A DNA stretch of 64,000 bases from Theobroma cacao (taxonomy: Eukaryota > Streptophyta > Magnoliopsida > Malvales > Malvaceae), in contig NC_030850.1 in the NCBI RefSeq assembly GCF_000208745.1, positions 6,042,957-6,106,956 of the forward strand, read 5' to 3'. Of the stretch, positions 63,790-64,000 are shown one piece after another. Positions within the stretch are counted from its first letter, which is position 1; the number at the start of each line of letters is the position of its first letter. The notes under the pieces were generated by a model. The model did not search any database. It saw nothing but the letters and a program-made list of their open reading frames with translations, and was not told the DNA's origin. Made by a program: the position numbers and the translations under genes.

Positions 63790-64000
63790 CTTCAAGCAAT
63801 TCTGGCGATCCGAATAAGTTCTCTAGTTAAACTCCACGTGATTGATCTGTATGACAATTTCTCGAGGTAGGTTGTAGATGGATCATAATACTTAAGTAGA
63901 GTCTAATGCATAGTACTCCCAAATTTATTTAGGAGACAAAAAGGCTGTCTACCCTAATAGGTATGGCTTTACTTGAATTTAAATTGCTATTGCTTGTTGT

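Noticed and set aside
1..64000. CRISPR arrays, bacterial operons, toxin or viral genes
   Set aside because: This is plant nuclear DNA; repeats present are transposons, minisatellite or microsatellite, and no viral protein was recognised apart from retrotransposon polymerase remnants.

Overview
This window is nuclear DNA from a flowering plant, most likely a eudicot. It is AT-rich and gene-sparse, genes are interrupted by introns with GT/AG borders, and the proteins belong to plant-specific families (PLS-class PPR, RIN4/NOI, CYP96A). An assembly gap of Ns lies at 6228-6674. The species cannot be named from sequence alone; a rosid is a guess.

Layout, left to right. The 5' end of a plastid shikimate kinase gene lies on the minus strand (534-753, the rest beyond the left edge). 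A dead minus-strand 3beta-hydroxysteroid dehydrogenase/decarboxylase copy is split by a hAT-type transposon (5240-7561). An intact mitochondrial- or plastid-type PPR gene follows (8267-10810). Then comes a transposon-rich stretch (13.8-20.6 kb): a hAT-like non-autonomous element, a decayed Copia LTR retrotransposon with matching target-site duplications, and a Helitron-like 3' end. A small two-exon gene of unknown function lies at 23136-23671 (minus). The remaining genes are DRG1 GTPase (28097-33856, plus), a RIN4/NOI small membrane-anchored protein (35202-37946, minus), ABCF5 (44521-49433, plus), a PDCD2/TSR4-like protein (51421-54135, plus), RNA polymerase II subunit NRPB4 (55786-57932, minus) and a single-exon CYP96A cytochrome P450 (60008-61537, minus). 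A solo LTR of the same Copia family lies at 62904-63204.

The genes do not form a pathway. They are mostly conserved single-copy housekeeping genes (ribosome and translation factors, RNA polymerase, shikimate pathway) plus one organelle RNA factor, one immunity-type protein and one lipid-oxidising P450. From memory, the gene order matches two Arabidopsis blocks at once: At4g39510-39540 (CYP96A, DRG1, PPR, SK2) and At5g64830-64850 (PDCD2-like, ABCF5, NOI). This window may therefore preserve an ancestral order that Arabidopsis split between duplicated segments.

Intergenic DNA is dominated by small decayed DNA transposons and AT-rich inverted repeats, several lying within the first few hundred bases upstream of genes. 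I found no tRNA, rRNA, known miRNA or CRISPR array, and nothing that I can defend as an entirely new biological system. The most unusual items are the split pseudogene, the tandem duplication across the PPR stop codon, a 1.2 kb composite inverted repeat, and the unrecognised small gene.
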